From: CAXXOK01 sp964640955
GTDB taxonomy: Bacteria > Bacillota > Clostridia > Christensenellales > Aristaeellaceae
Direction: 5' to 3'
Assembly (NCBI GenBank): GCA_964640955.1
Contig: CAZXJI010000031.1
Location: 1 to 30,568, forward strand
Length of the DNA: 30,568 bases
The translations under genes were made by a program, and so were the position numbers. Each line of letters opens with the position of its first letter. Position 1 is the first letter of the stretch. The notes below the pieces were generated by a model. That model was not told the origin of the DNA. It did no database searches and worked only from the letters and a program-made list of their open reading frames with translations. Below are positions 22,230-28,437 of the stretch, one piece after another.

Positions 22230-23006
22230 ATGCAGACGGACAATGGCAAGACGCCCGAGGATCGGCAGACCGTGGATACGGATACCCCGGAGGAAACCAA
22301 TGCGGAACCCGAACGGGACGAGCGCCCCGTGACGGCCGGGGACGAAACCGAAACGAAAACCGACGCGGACGGGCAGACGGACGAGCCCGAATCGGCCGAA
22401 GCCGAAGAATTCGGGCCCGATATCGCCGCAGAGGAAGCTCAGGCGCCTTCGCAGGGGAAAAAGAAGAATGTGAAAAAAGAGATTTTAAGCTGGATCCTCA
22501 CCCTCGGCTCGGCGGTGCTGATCGCCCTGGTCATTCGCACGTTCATTTTCGAGCCGGTGCGCGTGGACGGAAACAGCATGCGCGATACGCTGCAGAATAA
22601 CGAGATCATGTTCGTTACCAAGCCGGAGTATCTCTTCGGCGAGCCGCAGCGCGGGGACGTGGTGATCTGCAATTACCCGGGGCGCACGGAGCACTTCGTA
22701 AAGCGCCTGATGGCCGTGCCCGGCGACACCATCGAGATACACGACCACATCGTATACGTAAACGGCGAGGCGGTGGACGAGCCGTACCTGACGCCCGCGA
22801 ACAACGACGATGCGAGCAGCGCGGAGATGGACCCCATCACGCTGGGGGACGACGAGTATTTCGTGATGGGTGACAACCGCGACAACAGCCACGACTGCCG
22901 CAACTATTACGGCTACGGCAAGCCCACGACGCTCACGCGCAGCCAGATTCTGGGCCACGTGCGCTGCGTCATCTTCCCGTTTGGCGATATCCGCGGGATC
23001 GAATAA
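22230..23006 (+). CDS. lepB: signal peptidase I with a long acidic N-terminal extension
   Basis: 258 aa. One membrane segment (about 86-107, ILSWILTLGSAVLIALVIRTFIF) is followed by the catalytic Ser116 in VDGNSMRDTL and the general base Lys158 in FVKRLMAVPGD. Box E is FVMGDNRDNSHDCR. The enzyme cleaves signal peptides at the outer face of the membrane, so it would process pstS, the sugar-binding protein and the small secreted protein seen here. The first 75 residues are unusual: 25 are Asp or Glu and only 5 are basic, with many Thr, Pro and Ala, so they are probably a disordered cytoplasmic tail. AAGGAGG lies 10 nt before the ATG; no better internal start was found ahead of the membrane segment. 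Confidence 0.95.
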   Translation: MQTDNGKTPEDRQTVDTDTPEETNAEPERDERPVTAGDETETKTDADGQTDEPESAEAEEFGPDIAAEEAQAPSQGKKKNVKKEILSWILTLGSAVLIALVIRTFIFEPVRVDGNSMRDTLQNNEIMFVTKPEYLFGEPQRGDVVICNYPGRTEHFVKRLMAVPGDTIEIHDHIVYVNGEAVDEPYLTPANNDDASSAEMDPITLGDDEYFVMGDNRDNSHDCRNYYGYGKPTTLTRSQILGHVRCVIFPFGDIRGIE

Positions 23007-23037
23007 CCGCATCGCGGCGCATACCGTTGATGCAAAG

Positions 23038-23088
23038 CGCCTCTCCTTCCTCTGCGGACTGATCCGCGGCGAAGGAGAGGCGTTCATT
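23038..23088. terminator. bidirectional terminator between lepB and the DUF554 gene
   Basis: CGCCTCTCCTTC (23038-23049) and GAAGGAGAGGCG (23071-23082) are perfect 12-bp arms with an inner GCGGA/TCCGC stem. TTCATT follows on the plus strand and GCTTTGC on the minus strand. Its place between convergent genes suits termination in both directions. Confidence 0.75.
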
Positions 23089-23133
23089 GATTGCTTCTGT
23101 TTGACAGGAGAATGGCGGCGTCCCTGCCACTCC

Positions 23134-23829
23134 TCAGCCGAAAAGCCCGACGATCGGGTAATAGAGGAACGGCACCAGAATGGCGGGCAGCAGATCCGCC
23201 ACCTTGATCTGCGATTTGAGGAGCATGTTCAGCCCGATGCCGACGATCAGAAGGCCGCCTACGGCGCTCATCTCCTGCACCACCGTATCGCTGAGCAGGG
23301 GCGCGACCAGGTTGCCCAGCAGCGCGATGGAGCCCTGATAAAGGAGCACCGGCACCGCGGAAAGCAGCACGCCCGGCCCCAAAGCGCTTGCGAACACCAC
23401 GGAGGCCACCCCGTCCAGCGCGGACTTGGCGATCAGCGTGCTGTGATCGCCGCGGATGCCGCTGTTAAGCGCGCCCACTACGGCCATCGCGCCCACGCAG
23501 AACACCAGGCTGGCGGTCACGAACGCCTCGGCGAAGGTGTTTTCGCCGTTCGGATTGCGGACCAGCTTGCGCTGGGCGTACGCGCCCAGGTCGTTGAGAC
23601 GCCGGTCTATGCCGATCAGCGAGCCGGCCGCGCCGCCCAGCACGACGGAAAGGATCATCAAAAGCACGTTACCGGTTTCCAGCGCGGAGCTCAGGCCGAT
23701 GAGGATCACGCACAGGCCGAGGCCCTGCATGATCACGTCGGCGACGCTCTTGCGGAAGCTCCGCTTGAGCAAAAGGCCGAGCGCGGATCCCGCGAGGATG
23801 GCTGCGACGTTGATCAAGGTTCCGATCAA
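23134..23829 (-). CDS. DUF554 family membrane protein
   Basis: 231 aa with about six to seven hydrophobic segments. LIGTLINVAAILAGSALGLLL at the start, GGAAGSLIGI, AFVTASLVFCVGAMAVVGALNSGIRGD and KSALDGVASVVFASALGPGVLLSA are typical of the DUF554 (YdfK-like) family, possible transporters of unknown substrate. A TTG start at 23829 is chosen: GGGAGG ends 7 nt upstream, and the family begins at this point. The 30 extra upstream codons are Pro/Arg-rich and run towards the rpmA terminator. It lies downstream of rplU-prp-rpmA but is separated by that terminator, so it probably has its own promoter. Confidence 0.87.
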   Translation of the reverse strand: MIGTLINVAAILAGSALGLLLKRSFRKSVADVIMQGLGLCVILIGLSSALETGNVLLMILSVVLGGAAGSLIGIDRRLNDLGAYAQRKLVRNPNGENTFAEAFVTASLVFCVGAMAVVGALNSGIRGDHSTLIAKSALDGVASVVFASALGPGVLLSAVPVLLYQGSIALLGNLVAPLLSDTVVQEMSAVGGLLIVGIGLNMLLKSQIKVADLLPAILVPFLYYPIVGLFG

Positions 23830-23892
23830 GGGAATCCCTCCCGACGGTTCGATTGGCCGGTATCCGGCGGGGCCGGAACGGCGTTTCGGCAT

Positions 23893-23924
23893 ATAACGAA
23901 GGAGCGCGGGCTGCCCCACGCTCC
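23893..23924 (-). terminator. terminator of rplU-prp-rpmA
   Basis: On the minus strand GGAGCGTGGG-GCAG-CCCGCGCTCC forms a 10-bp stem (one G-U) with a 4-nt loop, followed by TTCGTTAT. It starts 24 nt after the rpmA stop. Confidence 0.8.
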
Positions 23925-23948
23925 CCCCACCGTCTTTGAAATGGACGG

Positions 23949-24239
23949 TTACTGCACGTTTTCCACAGGATAGACGCTGACCTTTTTCTTGTCGCGGCCC
24001 ATCCGCTCGAAACGAACGATGCCGCTCTCCTTGGCGTAGAGCGTATCGTCCTTGCCGATGCCCACGTTCAGGCCCGGATGGATGTGCGTGCCGCGCTGGC
24101 GCACCAGAATATTGCCGGCCAGGGAATACTGACCGTCGGCACGCTTGGGGCCAAGGCGCTTGCTTTCGCTGTCGCGGCCGTTGCGCGTAGAGCCCATTCC
24201 TTTTTTATGGGCGAAAAACTGCAAATTCAGCTTCATCAT
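23949..24239 (-). CDS. rpmA: 50S ribosomal protein bL27 with a Firmicute-type N-terminal extension
   Basis: 96 aa. The body HKKGMGSTRNGRDSESKRLG...GNILVRQRGT...PGLNVGIGKDDTLYA is standard bL27, whose N-terminus reaches the peptidyl-transferase centre. It is preceded by MMKLNLQFFA, the extension that in Firmicutes must be removed by the Prp protease after FFA before ribosome assembly is complete. GGAGG lies 8 nt before the first of two ATGs. It lies 17 nt after prp, its processing enzyme. Confidence 0.97.
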   Translation of the reverse strand: MMKLNLQFFAHKKGMGSTRNGRDSESKRLGPKRADGQYSLAGNILVRQRGTHIHPGLNVGIGKDDTLYAKESGIVRFERMGRDKKKVSVYPVENVQ

Positions 24240-24256
24240 GGTTGGTTCCTCCCATT

Positions 24257-24580
24257 TTATTGGTTGAGTCTGACCAGTTTCGGATACGCCTGCGCGATAT
24301 CCGCAAGTCCCGTGACCGTCGTGCGGAGGATCACCTGCGCGTCGTGTGCGGAGGTGCCTTCGGCTCTGGGGAGCGAAACGGCGATCAGCGCCGCATCCTC
24401 GTCCACCGTGACCGCCGGGGTGACGCCCGCGACCCGCTCCAAGGCGTTTACGCAGGTCTGCATCAATACGCTCACCGCGGAGCAAACGATGTTCTCGCCC
24501 GCCGCGGCCCGCCCCGCGTGGCCTTTGCACTCCACGAAGGTGATCCAGTCGCCTTCGCGCCTGACCGTTACCTGCGTCAT
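24257..24580 (-). CDS. prp: ribosomal-processing cysteine protease Prp
   Basis: 107 aa. The catalytic His lies in CKGHAG and the catalytic Cys in ENIVCSAVSVL, about 12 residues apart as in Prp (YsxB). The rest shows the short alpha/beta fold ending in AQAYPKLVRL. It removes the N-terminal extension of bL27; the expected substrate motif LNLQFFA is present in the next gene. The ATG overlaps the rplU stop by one base (TGATG), so translation is coupled. Confidence 0.95.
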   Translation of the reverse strand: MTQVTVRREGDWITFVECKGHAGRAAAGENIVCSAVSVLMQTCVNALERVAGVTPAVTVDEDAALIAVSLPRAEGTSAHDAQVILRTTVTGLADIAQAYPKLVRLNQ

Positions 24581-24885
24581 CAGCCGATGGCGGTGATTTC
24601 CACCTTGGTGTAATGCTGCCGGTGACCCGCGCGGCGATGATAATTCTTCTTGCTCTTGTACTTGTAGATGAGAATCTTCTCACCCTTCACCTGACCGACT
24701 ACCTTGCCTTCCACCTTCGCGCCTTCCACGGTGGGGTTGCCGATCTTGACCCCTTCGTCCGACCCGATCATGAGCACGTCGAAGCTAACGGCACTTTCGG
24801 GTTCCTGGTCGATTTTCTCCACGTAGATCACGTCGCCCTTGGTGACGCGGTACTGCTTGCCACCCGATACGATGATCGCGTACAT
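24580..24885 (-). CDS. rplU: 50S ribosomal protein bL21
   Basis: 101 aa, normal length. MYAIIVSGGKQYRVTKGDVIYVEK opens the protein, and YKYKSKKNYHRRAGHRQHYTKVEI is the 23S rRNA-binding C-terminal signature. The start is fixed by GGAGG 9 nt upstream; the longer open frame has no site. First gene of rplU-prp-rpmA. Unlike many Clostridia, obgE does not follow rpmA here. Confidence 0.96.
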   Translation of the reverse strand: MYAIIVSGGKQYRVTKGDVIYVEKIDQEPESAVSFDVLMIGSDEGVKIGNPTVEGAKVEGKVVGQVKGEKILIYKYKSKKNYHRRAGHRQHYTKVEITAIG

Positions 24886-24971
24886 GGTCAAGCACCTCCA
24901 AAATCCATACTCGCCAAGCGTAAGGCGGCGCGTATCTGCGCGCGCTTGAATACCCCGCTTGTGCGGCTTAC
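24886..24971 (-). ncRNA. structured leader of rplU (possible L21 autoregulatory leader)
   Basis: The leader of about 85 nt holds CCGC-ACAA-GCGG and GCGCG-CAGATA-CGCGC hairpins, the latter inside outer arms AAGCG/CGCTT, just ahead of the GGAGG. Firmicute rplU operons are known to carry an L21-binding leader. The position fits, but I cannot confirm a match to that RNA family by eye. Confidence 0.45.
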
Positions 24972-24977
24972 CGAATA

Positions 24978-25006
24978 AAGTTATCATATTCCGGGGCGAA
25001 TGTCAA
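24978..25006 (-). promoter_or_regulatory. promoter of rplU-prp-rpmA
   Basis: On the minus strand a perfect TTGACA (25006-25001) is followed 17 bp later by TAACTT (24983-24978) preceded by TGA, an extended -10. The -10 is poor but the -35 and the TG help. Confidence 0.6.
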
Positions 25007-25121
25007 TCGTTTTTCGCGGCCCTCGGGGAAAAACGCCCCGATCCGGGGGCGTACGGAGCGGCTTTTGGCGGGCGCGGCCCGCCGCCCCCCTGCGGGCGCG
25101 CAAAATTCTTGTGAAAAGAGT
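25007..25121. other. GC-rich spacer between divergent rplU and CNNM-type genes
   Basis: No gene is seen. It holds several G+C-rich hairpins, including GGCGGGC-GCG-GCCCGCC (25067-25083) and CGGGG...CCCCG (25024-25040). They have no T tracts and no obvious riboswitch pattern. Confidence 0.5.
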
Positions 25122-25148
25122 GCAAATTAATTTGCGTTATGGTATAAT
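25122..25148 (+). promoter_or_regulatory. promoter and 14-bp palindromic operator of the CNNM-type gene
   Basis: TATAAT (25143-25148) preceded by TGG forms an extended -10. Just upstream GCAAATTAATTTGC (25122-25135) is a perfect 14-bp palindrome that overlaps the -35 position. This is where a repressor could block RNA polymerase. The regulator is unknown. Confidence 0.65.
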
Positions 25149-25199
25149 TTAGTATCGGTTTTTTCGCACCGATGGGACGCAGACTAAGGAGGGCTTTTT

Positions 25200-26549
25200 T
25201 TGGACGACCCGATAGGCGGTCAATTACTGATTCAGTTACTTTTAATCCTCGTCAACGCCTTTTTCGCCGCAACGGAAATCGCCGTCATTTCCTTAAACGA
25301 CAACAAAGTCCGCAAGCAGGCCGAGGACGGGGATAAAAAAGCCGCCGTAATGCTCAAGCTGGCGGAATCTCCCAACGACTTCCTATCGACCATCCAGGTT
25401 TGCATCACCCTGAGCGGCTTCCTGGCCAGCGCGTTCGCGGCGGACCATTTCGCTTCCCGCCTCTCGCAGGCGCTTTGGAACGCGGGGTTCACCGTTTTCT
25501 CCCTCGTCACGCTCAACACCCTCTGCCTGATCGTCATCACGCTGATTCTAAGCTATTTCACCCTTGTGCTGGGCGAGCTCACGCCCAAGCGCATCGCCAT
25601 GAAAAACCCCGATAAGGTCGCCCGCTTCAGCTGCAACGTGATCGTCGCAGTGCAGAAGTTTTTTAAGCCCATCGTATGGCTTCTGTCCAAAAGCACCAAC
25701 GCCATGCTCCGCCTGTTCCGCATCAACCCCAACGACATGGACGAGAAGGTGACGGAGGAAGAAATCCGCATGATGGTGGACATCGGCGGGGAGAGCGGCA
25801 CCATCCAGCAGGACGAGCGCACGATGATCGAAAACATCTTCGAGTTTAACAACACCACGGCCGAATCGGTGATGGTGCACCGCATGGACGTGGTCACCAT
25901 CCAGGTGGAGGAGACGTTCGAAGAAATACTGGATACCATCCGCGAGTCGGGCCTGAGCCGCTTCCCCGTGTACGACGAGGACGTGGACGACATCGTGGGC
26001 GTTTTGAACACGCGTGATTTTCTCCTAAACGCCCAGAGCAAGGAGCCCAAAACCCTTCGGGAGCTGCTCCGCCCCGCCTACCTGGTGCCCGAAACCGTAC
26101 AGGCGGACGCGCTTTTCCGCGATATGCAGACCCGCAAGGTGCATATGGCGATCGTCGTGGACGAGTACGGCGGCATGAGCGGCATCGTCACCATGGAAGA
26201 CCTGCTGGAGGAGATCGTCGGCAACATTTACGACGAGTTCGACCCCGCCGAGGAAAGCGAAATCGTCCAGCTGGGCGACAACCTCTGGCGCTGCGACGGC
26301 GCCGTGGACCTGGAGACGCTCGCCGATACGCTGGATATCGAACTGCCGCTGGACGAGGAGTACGATACGCTGGGCGGCATGGTATACAGCTGCTTCACCA
26401 CCATCCCGGAGGACGGCTCCAAGCCCGAGGTGGACGTGCACGGCCTGCACGTGCAGGTGGAGGAGATCAGCGAGCACCGCATCGAATCGGCGCTGGTCAG
26501 CAAAATCCTGCCGCCGCCCGATGCAGAAACCCCCGAGGAAACCCACTGA
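25200..26549 (+). CDS. CNNM/CorC (HlyC/CorC, hemolysin-like) membrane transporter
   Basis: 449 aa. The DUF21/CNNM membrane domain (about 1-200) includes LLIQLLLILVNAFFAATEIAVISL, the core pattern of this family, and LVLGELTPKRIAMKNPDKVA. A paired CBS domain follows (about 210-330, with RIS/MVHRMDVVTIQ-type start and VVDEYGGMSGIVTMEDLLEEIVG). The C-terminal CorC_HlyC domain (about 350-430) has LWRCDGAVDLETLADTLDIELP and TLGGMVYSC. Such proteins take part in magnesium or cobalt efflux and resistance, with CBS binding of Mg-ATP. The start is TTG at 25200, 6 nt after AAGGAGGG. Hemolysin is an old family label; no toxin role is implied. It is followed after 2 nt by a HAD phosphatase. Confidence 0.92.
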   Translation: MDDPIGGQLLIQLLLILVNAFFAATEIAVISLNDNKVRKQAEDGDKKAAVMLKLAESPNDFLSTIQVCITLSGFLASAFAADHFASRLSQALWNAGFTVFSLVTLNTLCLIVITLILSYFTLVLGELTPKRIAMKNPDKVARFSCNVIVAVQKFFKPIVWLLSKSTNAMLRLFRINPNDMDEKVTEEEIRMMVDIGGESGTIQQDERTMIENIFEFNNTTAESVMVHRMDVVTIQVEETFEEILDTIRESGLSRFPVYDEDVDDIVGVLNTRDFLLNAQSKEPKTLRELLRPAYLVPETVQADALFRDMQTRKVHMAIVVDEYGGMSGIVTMEDLLEEIVGNIYDEFDPAEESEIVQLGDNLWRCDGAVDLETLADTLDIELPLDEEYDTLGGMVYSCFTTIPEDGSKPEVDVHGLHVQVEEISEHRIESALVSKILPPPDAETPEETH

Positions 26550-26551
26550 CC

Positions 26552-27184
26552 GTGCTGGGTCTGCGGCGGCACCTGATCTGGGATTTCGACGGCACCCTGT
26601 ACGACACCTACCCGCAGATGGCACAGGCGTTTCAGGCGGCCCTCGCGGATCTGGGCTGTTCGGCGGACGAGCAGGAGATTTATACGTGCATTAAGGATAC
26701 GGTGTACGCCGCCGAGTGCGCGTACGCGGCGCGTTTCGGTATCGACGCGGACGCGCTGACGGCCGCGTTTCGCAAACGCCACGGCGCACAGACGGATTTC
26801 CCCATGATGCCGGGGCTTATCGTTTGTCTGCGCCGAACGGCCGCGATGGGCTGCCGGCATTATCTGTTTACCCACCGCAACCGAAAGGCGGTCGCGCAGC
26901 TGACCGCCGACGGGCTGGACGGGTTTTTTGCCGATTTTGTCACCCGCGAGGACGGCTTCGCCGACAAGCCTTCGCCGGAAGCGATCCTTCACCTGATGGC
27001 CAAACACGGCTTCGGCCCCGCGGACGCGGTGATGATCGGCGACCGGGAAATCGATATGGCGTCGGGCCGGGCGGCGGGCGCGAAATGCGTGCTGCTCGAT
27101 CCGGACGGGTACTATCCGGACGCGAAGGCCGATGCCCGTGTGGCAAGCCTTGCGGATATCCCGGCTTTGCTGCAAAAGCTGTAA
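26552..27184 (+). CDS. HAD-family hydrolase (phosphoglycolate phosphatase-like)
   Basis: 210 aa. Motif I is WDFDGTLYDTY, with nucleophile Asp11 and acid Asp13. The helical cap follows (about 20-90). Motif II is FTHRN, motif III the Lys in DKPSPEAIL, and motif IV MIGDREIDMASGRAAGAKCVLLD. It should dephosphorylate a small phosphorylated metabolite; the subgroup includes Gph-like enzymes and beta-phosphoglucomutases, and the substrate is open. A GTG start lies 2 nt after the transporter stop, with only a weak GAGGAAA upstream, so translation probably depends on coupling. Confidence 0.85.
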   Translation: MLGLRRHLIWDFDGTLYDTYPQMAQAFQAALADLGCSADEQEIYTCIKDTVYAAECAYAARFGIDADALTAAFRKRHGAQTDFPMMPGLIVCLRRTAAMGCRHYLFTHRNRKAVAQLTADGLDGFFADFVTREDGFADKPSPEAILHLMAKHGFGPADAVMIGDREIDMASGRAAGAKCVLLDPDGYYPDAKADARVASLADIPALLQKL

Positions 27185-27203
27185 CGGAGACACATTAAAG
27201 ACA

Positions 27204-27245
27204 TCCGATTGCGCGCATCTGCGCAACCGGACGCCTTTCTTTTTA
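27204..27245. terminator. terminator between the HAD gene and the dehydrogenase gene
   Basis: TCCGATTGCGC and GCGCAACCGGA form an 11-bp stem with one mismatch around GCATCT, followed on the plus strand by TTTCTTTTTAT. It overlaps the dehydrogenase stop and may work in both directions. Confidence 0.8.
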
Positions 27246-28244
27246 TGCCTCTTTACCCGGCTTCGCCGTTCGCTCCAGCTGCCGGGGCCATATCTCGGGG
27301 TTGAGCAGGTTTCGCGGCTCACGGCCTTCCAGCGCGTCCCGGATGCGCAGCACGCACTGCTCGGCCATTCCGTTTCGCGTGTACAGGGTGTTGCTGCCGA
27401 CATGCGGGGTGAGCACCACGTTTTCCAGCGCCTTGAGCCGATCCGACACCTCCGGTTCCGTTTCGAACACGTCCAGCGCCGCGCCGGCGATCCGCCCCGT
27501 TTCCAGCGCCTCGATCAGGGCGCCTTCGTCGACCAGGCGGCCGCGCCCCGTGTTGAGCAGAAACACCGTGGGCTTCATCGTCTCCAGCTCTTTGCGCCCG
27601 ATGATGTGCTCGGTTTCGGGCGTGAGCGGGCAGTGCAGCGTTACCACGTCCGAAACGCGCAGCAGCTCGTCCAGCGGCAGGCGGCGGGCGTTGCCGCACA
27701 CGGAAAAGGGCTTGATGCCGCGGCTGTGGTACACCACGCGCATGTGCAGCATGCGCCCCAACTCCGCCACGCGCGCGCCGATACGCCCCATGCCGACGAC
27801 CCCCAGGGTCAGCTCCTCGGGCGATACGCCCATCGTGCGCCCCATGGTGAACAGCTTGTGAGTGGTTTTTTTCTCGCGAATCATGCGATCGGTCTCGCAG
27901 ACGCGCCGAAGCAGCGCAAGCATCAGCGCGAGCGTCAGCTGCGCCGTGGCCTCCGTTACGCTGTCCGGGATATTGGCCACGGGGATGCCCAGCTCCGTCG
28001 CGGCCTTGAGGTCGACGGAATCGTACCCCGCGCCGTAGCAGACGATCAGCCTTACGCGCGGGCAGGCCGAAAGCAGCGCCCGGTCCATCGCGCCGCCGGT
28101 CACTACGGCGTCGCAGGCGGGCAGCAGGGACAAAAGCTCCACCCGGCTGAACACCTTGCCCTCCTTGGGGGCGATCACCTCGTCGGGCTTCAGAAGCCCG
28201 AACCGCTCCATGGGCACTCCGTGGGTAATCAGTATTTTCGCCAT
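27243..28244 (-). CDS. D-isomer-specific 2-hydroxyacid dehydrogenase
   Basis: 333 aa. The NAD-binding motif is GMGRIG (151-156). The catalytic triad is Arg234 (NTGRGRLVDE), Glu263 (DVFETEP) and His281 (TPHVGS), and the substrate loop is CYGAGYDSVD (69-78). Such enzymes reduce 2-keto acids to D-2-hydroxyacids with NADH or NADPH; glyoxylate/hydroxypyruvate reductase and phosphoglycerate dehydrogenase are relatives, and there is no ACT domain, so it is not a full SerA of the long type. AAGGGAT lies about 6 nt upstream of the ATG. Its substrate cannot be inferred from neighbours. Confidence 0.9.
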   Translation of the reverse strand: MAKILITHGVPMERFGLLKPDEVIAPKEGKVFSRVELLSLLPACDAVVTGGAMDRALLSACPRVRLIVCYGAGYDSVDLKAATELGIPVANIPDSVTEATAQLTLALMLALLRRVCETDRMIREKKTTHKLFTMGRTMGVSPEELTLGVVGMGRIGARVAELGRMLHMRVVYHSRGIKPFSVCGNARRLPLDELLRVSDVVTLHCPLTPETEHIIGRKELETMKPTVFLLNTGRGRLVDEGALIEALETGRIAGAALDVFETEPEVSDRLKALENVVLTPHVGSNTLYTRNGMAEQCVLRIRDALEGREPRNLLNPEIWPRQLERTAKPGKEA

Positions 28245-28270
28245 GGTGTCATCCCTTTCGTATTGCTTGT

Positions 28271-28299
28271 ATCATAGCAAGTTTTTCGCCTGCGCGCAA
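28271..28299 (-). promoter_or_regulatory. promoter of the 2-hydroxyacid dehydrogenase gene
   Basis: On the minus strand TTGCGC (28299-28294), a 17-bp spacer and TATGAT (28276-28271) with a TGC extended -10, 26 bp upstream of the start codon. Confidence 0.7.
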
Positions 28300-28367
28300 G
28301 CGAGGGGCGGCGTTTTTCGCATCCATGTAAATTTCGCTGCGGAGGATCGTTTTCCCCCGCCGCGGGG

Positions 28368-28396
28368 TTGCTCTGTTTAATACATTATGATACAAT
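28368..28396 (+). promoter_or_regulatory. promoter of glmS
   Basis: TTGCTC (28368-28373) and TACAAT (28391-28396) with a 17-bp spacer and a TGA extended -10. The predicted start near 28403 leaves a leader of only about 35 nt, too short for a glmS ribozyme. Confidence 0.65.
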
Positions 28397-28418
28397 GTAA
28401 TACGTTTGAATACATTTT
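28379..28418. repeat. four 10-bp phased repeats upstream of glmS
   Basis: AATACATT, GATACAAT, AATACGTT and AATACATT start at 28379, 28389, 28399 and 28409, exactly one helical turn apart. They span the -10 and the leader and end just before the GAAGGAGG site. TACATT...AATGTA also forms an inverted repeat within them. No known family recognised. Confidence 0.6.
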
Positions 28419-28437
28419 ATGAAGGAGGACATACGCC

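Noticed and set aside
25024..25083. Possible riboswitch (Mg-type) ahead of the CNNM/CorC-type gene
   Set aside because: The hairpins lie upstream of the best promoter, so they would not be in the mRNA, and no known riboswitch core is visible.
28245..28437. glmS ribozyme upstream of glmS
   Set aside because: The conserved ribozyme core was looked for and not seen, and the predicted promoter leaves too short a leader.
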